Both the position numbers and the translations under genes were made by a program. This document shows positions 6,347 to 6,824 of a stretch of DNA of 6,824 nucleotides, piece after piece. The stretch's first letter is position 1. Each line of letters starts with the position of its first letter. The DNA comes from Sulfuritalea sp. (GTDB lineage Bacteria; Pseudomonadota; Gammaproteobacteria; Burkholderiales; Rhodocyclaceae): the NCBI GenBank assembly GCA_022843505.1, contig JALHNN010000009.1, forward strand, positions 10,657-17,480, in the 5' to 3' direction. The notes under the pieces are model-generated. The model was not told where the DNA came from, did no database searches, and was given only the letters and a program-made list of their open reading frames with translations.

Positions 6347-6724
6347 TCAATGTTTGGGTGTCGCCAATTCAAGGTCTTCGATGAACTCCAGCACTCCGCC
6401 GGCATCAAGCTCGTCGCGTTGCCGCAGGACGAAGGCCTTGATGTCGAGCAGGCGCGCCAGGTGGGCCATGCACGCCGTCCCTTCGGCGCCGACTCTTTCA
6501 ATGGCCGTGTCATTCATCACCAGCAACAGGCCCCAGTCCGCAGGATAGCGACCGTCGAAGGCCACCGACCCCGTGGCGCGGCTGCCCGGCCACCACAGCC
6601 AGGCCAGTCCACGCCTGGCGGCATAGTCCTCGGCACCGATGAAGGCCACGGCGAGCGGCGGCCCGCCGGCCTCCTCGACCTCGGGCAGGCGTTCGACGAT
6701 GCGCATCCAGCGTTCTTCATCCAA
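6347..6724 (-). CDS. Hypothetical protein, 125 aa
   Basis: The protein is acidic and apparently soluble, with tryptophan-rich core segments (LAWLWWPG near 40-47, PADWGLLLVMND near 61-72) and an acidic C-terminus. I recognise no domain, signal peptide or membrane helix. I chose TTG 6724-6722, which lies 2 nt after the stop of the RidA-family gene and keeps a plausible amphipathic N-terminus (DEERWMRIVERL). ATG 6706-6704 is an equally possible start and would give 119 aa. The gene ends at TGA 6349-6347, 13 nt before the 155-aa gene. The tight packing on both sides makes it an operon member. Function is unknown. Confidence 0.75.
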   Translation of the reverse strand: MDEERWMRIVERLPEVEEAGGPPLAVAFIGAEDYAARRGLAWLWWPGSRATGSVAFDGRYPADWGLLLVMNDTAIERVGAEGTACMAHLARLLDIKAFVLRQRDELDAGGVLEFIEDLELATPKH

Positions 6725-6726
6725 GC

Positions 6727-6824
6727 TCAGGCATCCGGAATGACGGCGGTCGCCTCGATCTCGACCTTGGCGCCATGTTCGACGAAACCGGCAACCTGCA
6801 CCGCAGTCATCGCCGCGTTGTAGT
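6727..6824 (-). CDS. RidA/YjgF/YER057c/UK114-family protein, C-terminal end (5' end outside window)
   Basis: Only the last 31 complete codons are visible, from the right edge to TGA 6729-6727. The residues YNAAMTAVQVAGFVEHGAKVEIEATAVIP match the end of Rid-family proteins, where a helix is followed by a final strand ending in a (V/I)EIEA(T/I)AV motif. RidA proteins are small cytosolic trimers that hydrolyse reactive enamine/imine intermediates, and some subfamilies act as dedicated deaminases in catabolic pathways. The active-site arginine that separates RidA from other subfamilies lies in the missing part or is not visible, so the subfamily is undetermined. It is followed after 2 nt by the 125-aa gene, so it is the upstream gene of the visible operon. 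Confidence 0.8.
   Translation of the reverse strand, partial: YNAAMTAVQVAGFVEHGAKVEIEATAVIPDA

Noticed and set aside
5942..6823. Plus-strand 293-codon frame antisense to the RidA operon
   Set aside because: It is antisense to three tightly packed genes and its product is of low complexity with no domain.

Overview
The window is GC-rich, with strong G/C preference at third codon positions in the real genes. It looks like chromosomal DNA of a proteobacterium. A betaproteobacterium of the Rhodocyclales/Azoarcus/Thauera type is my best guess, from composition and the sensor-rich content; that is inference, not a match to a known sequence.

Layout. (1) 3-359 (+): the C-terminal end of a TrpB2-type (TrpB-like) tryptophan synthase beta protein, closed by a strong intrinsic terminator at 386-407. 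(2) 611-2953 (+): a membrane hybrid sensor kinase with a periplasmic Tll0287-like (DUF3365) domain carrying a CxxCH heme-c motif, then PAS, HisKA, HATPase and a C-terminal receiver. (3) 3282-5219 (-): a full-length methyl-accepting chemotaxis protein with a double-Cache type sensor, convergent with the kinase. (4) 5678-6824 (-): a compact run of four genes in transcription order: the end of a RidA/YjgF-family protein, an unrecognised 125-aa protein, an unrecognised 155-aa protein, and a 63-aa zinc-ribbon protein whose GTG start overlaps the preceding stop.

The most striking feature is a perfect 209-bp direct repeat (3000-3208 and 5610-5818) that brackets the chemotaxis gene. The right copy is the 3' three-quarters of the intact zinc-ribbon gene plus its downstream flank. 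The left copy is the same piece without a 5' end and without a start codon. Recombination between the copies would remove exactly 2610 bp including the chemoreceptor and leave one intact zinc-ribbon gene next to the kinase. The chemoreceptor therefore looks like an inserted, potentially excisable cassette, and its sensor half and upstream region look more AT-rich than the flanking genes.

Functionally, the kinase and the chemoreceptor are both membrane sensors: one probably senses redox or a gaseous ligand through heme, the other a small molecule through its Cache domain. They have no dedicated partner genes here. The RidA operon is a separate unit, and two of its four products have no function I can name.
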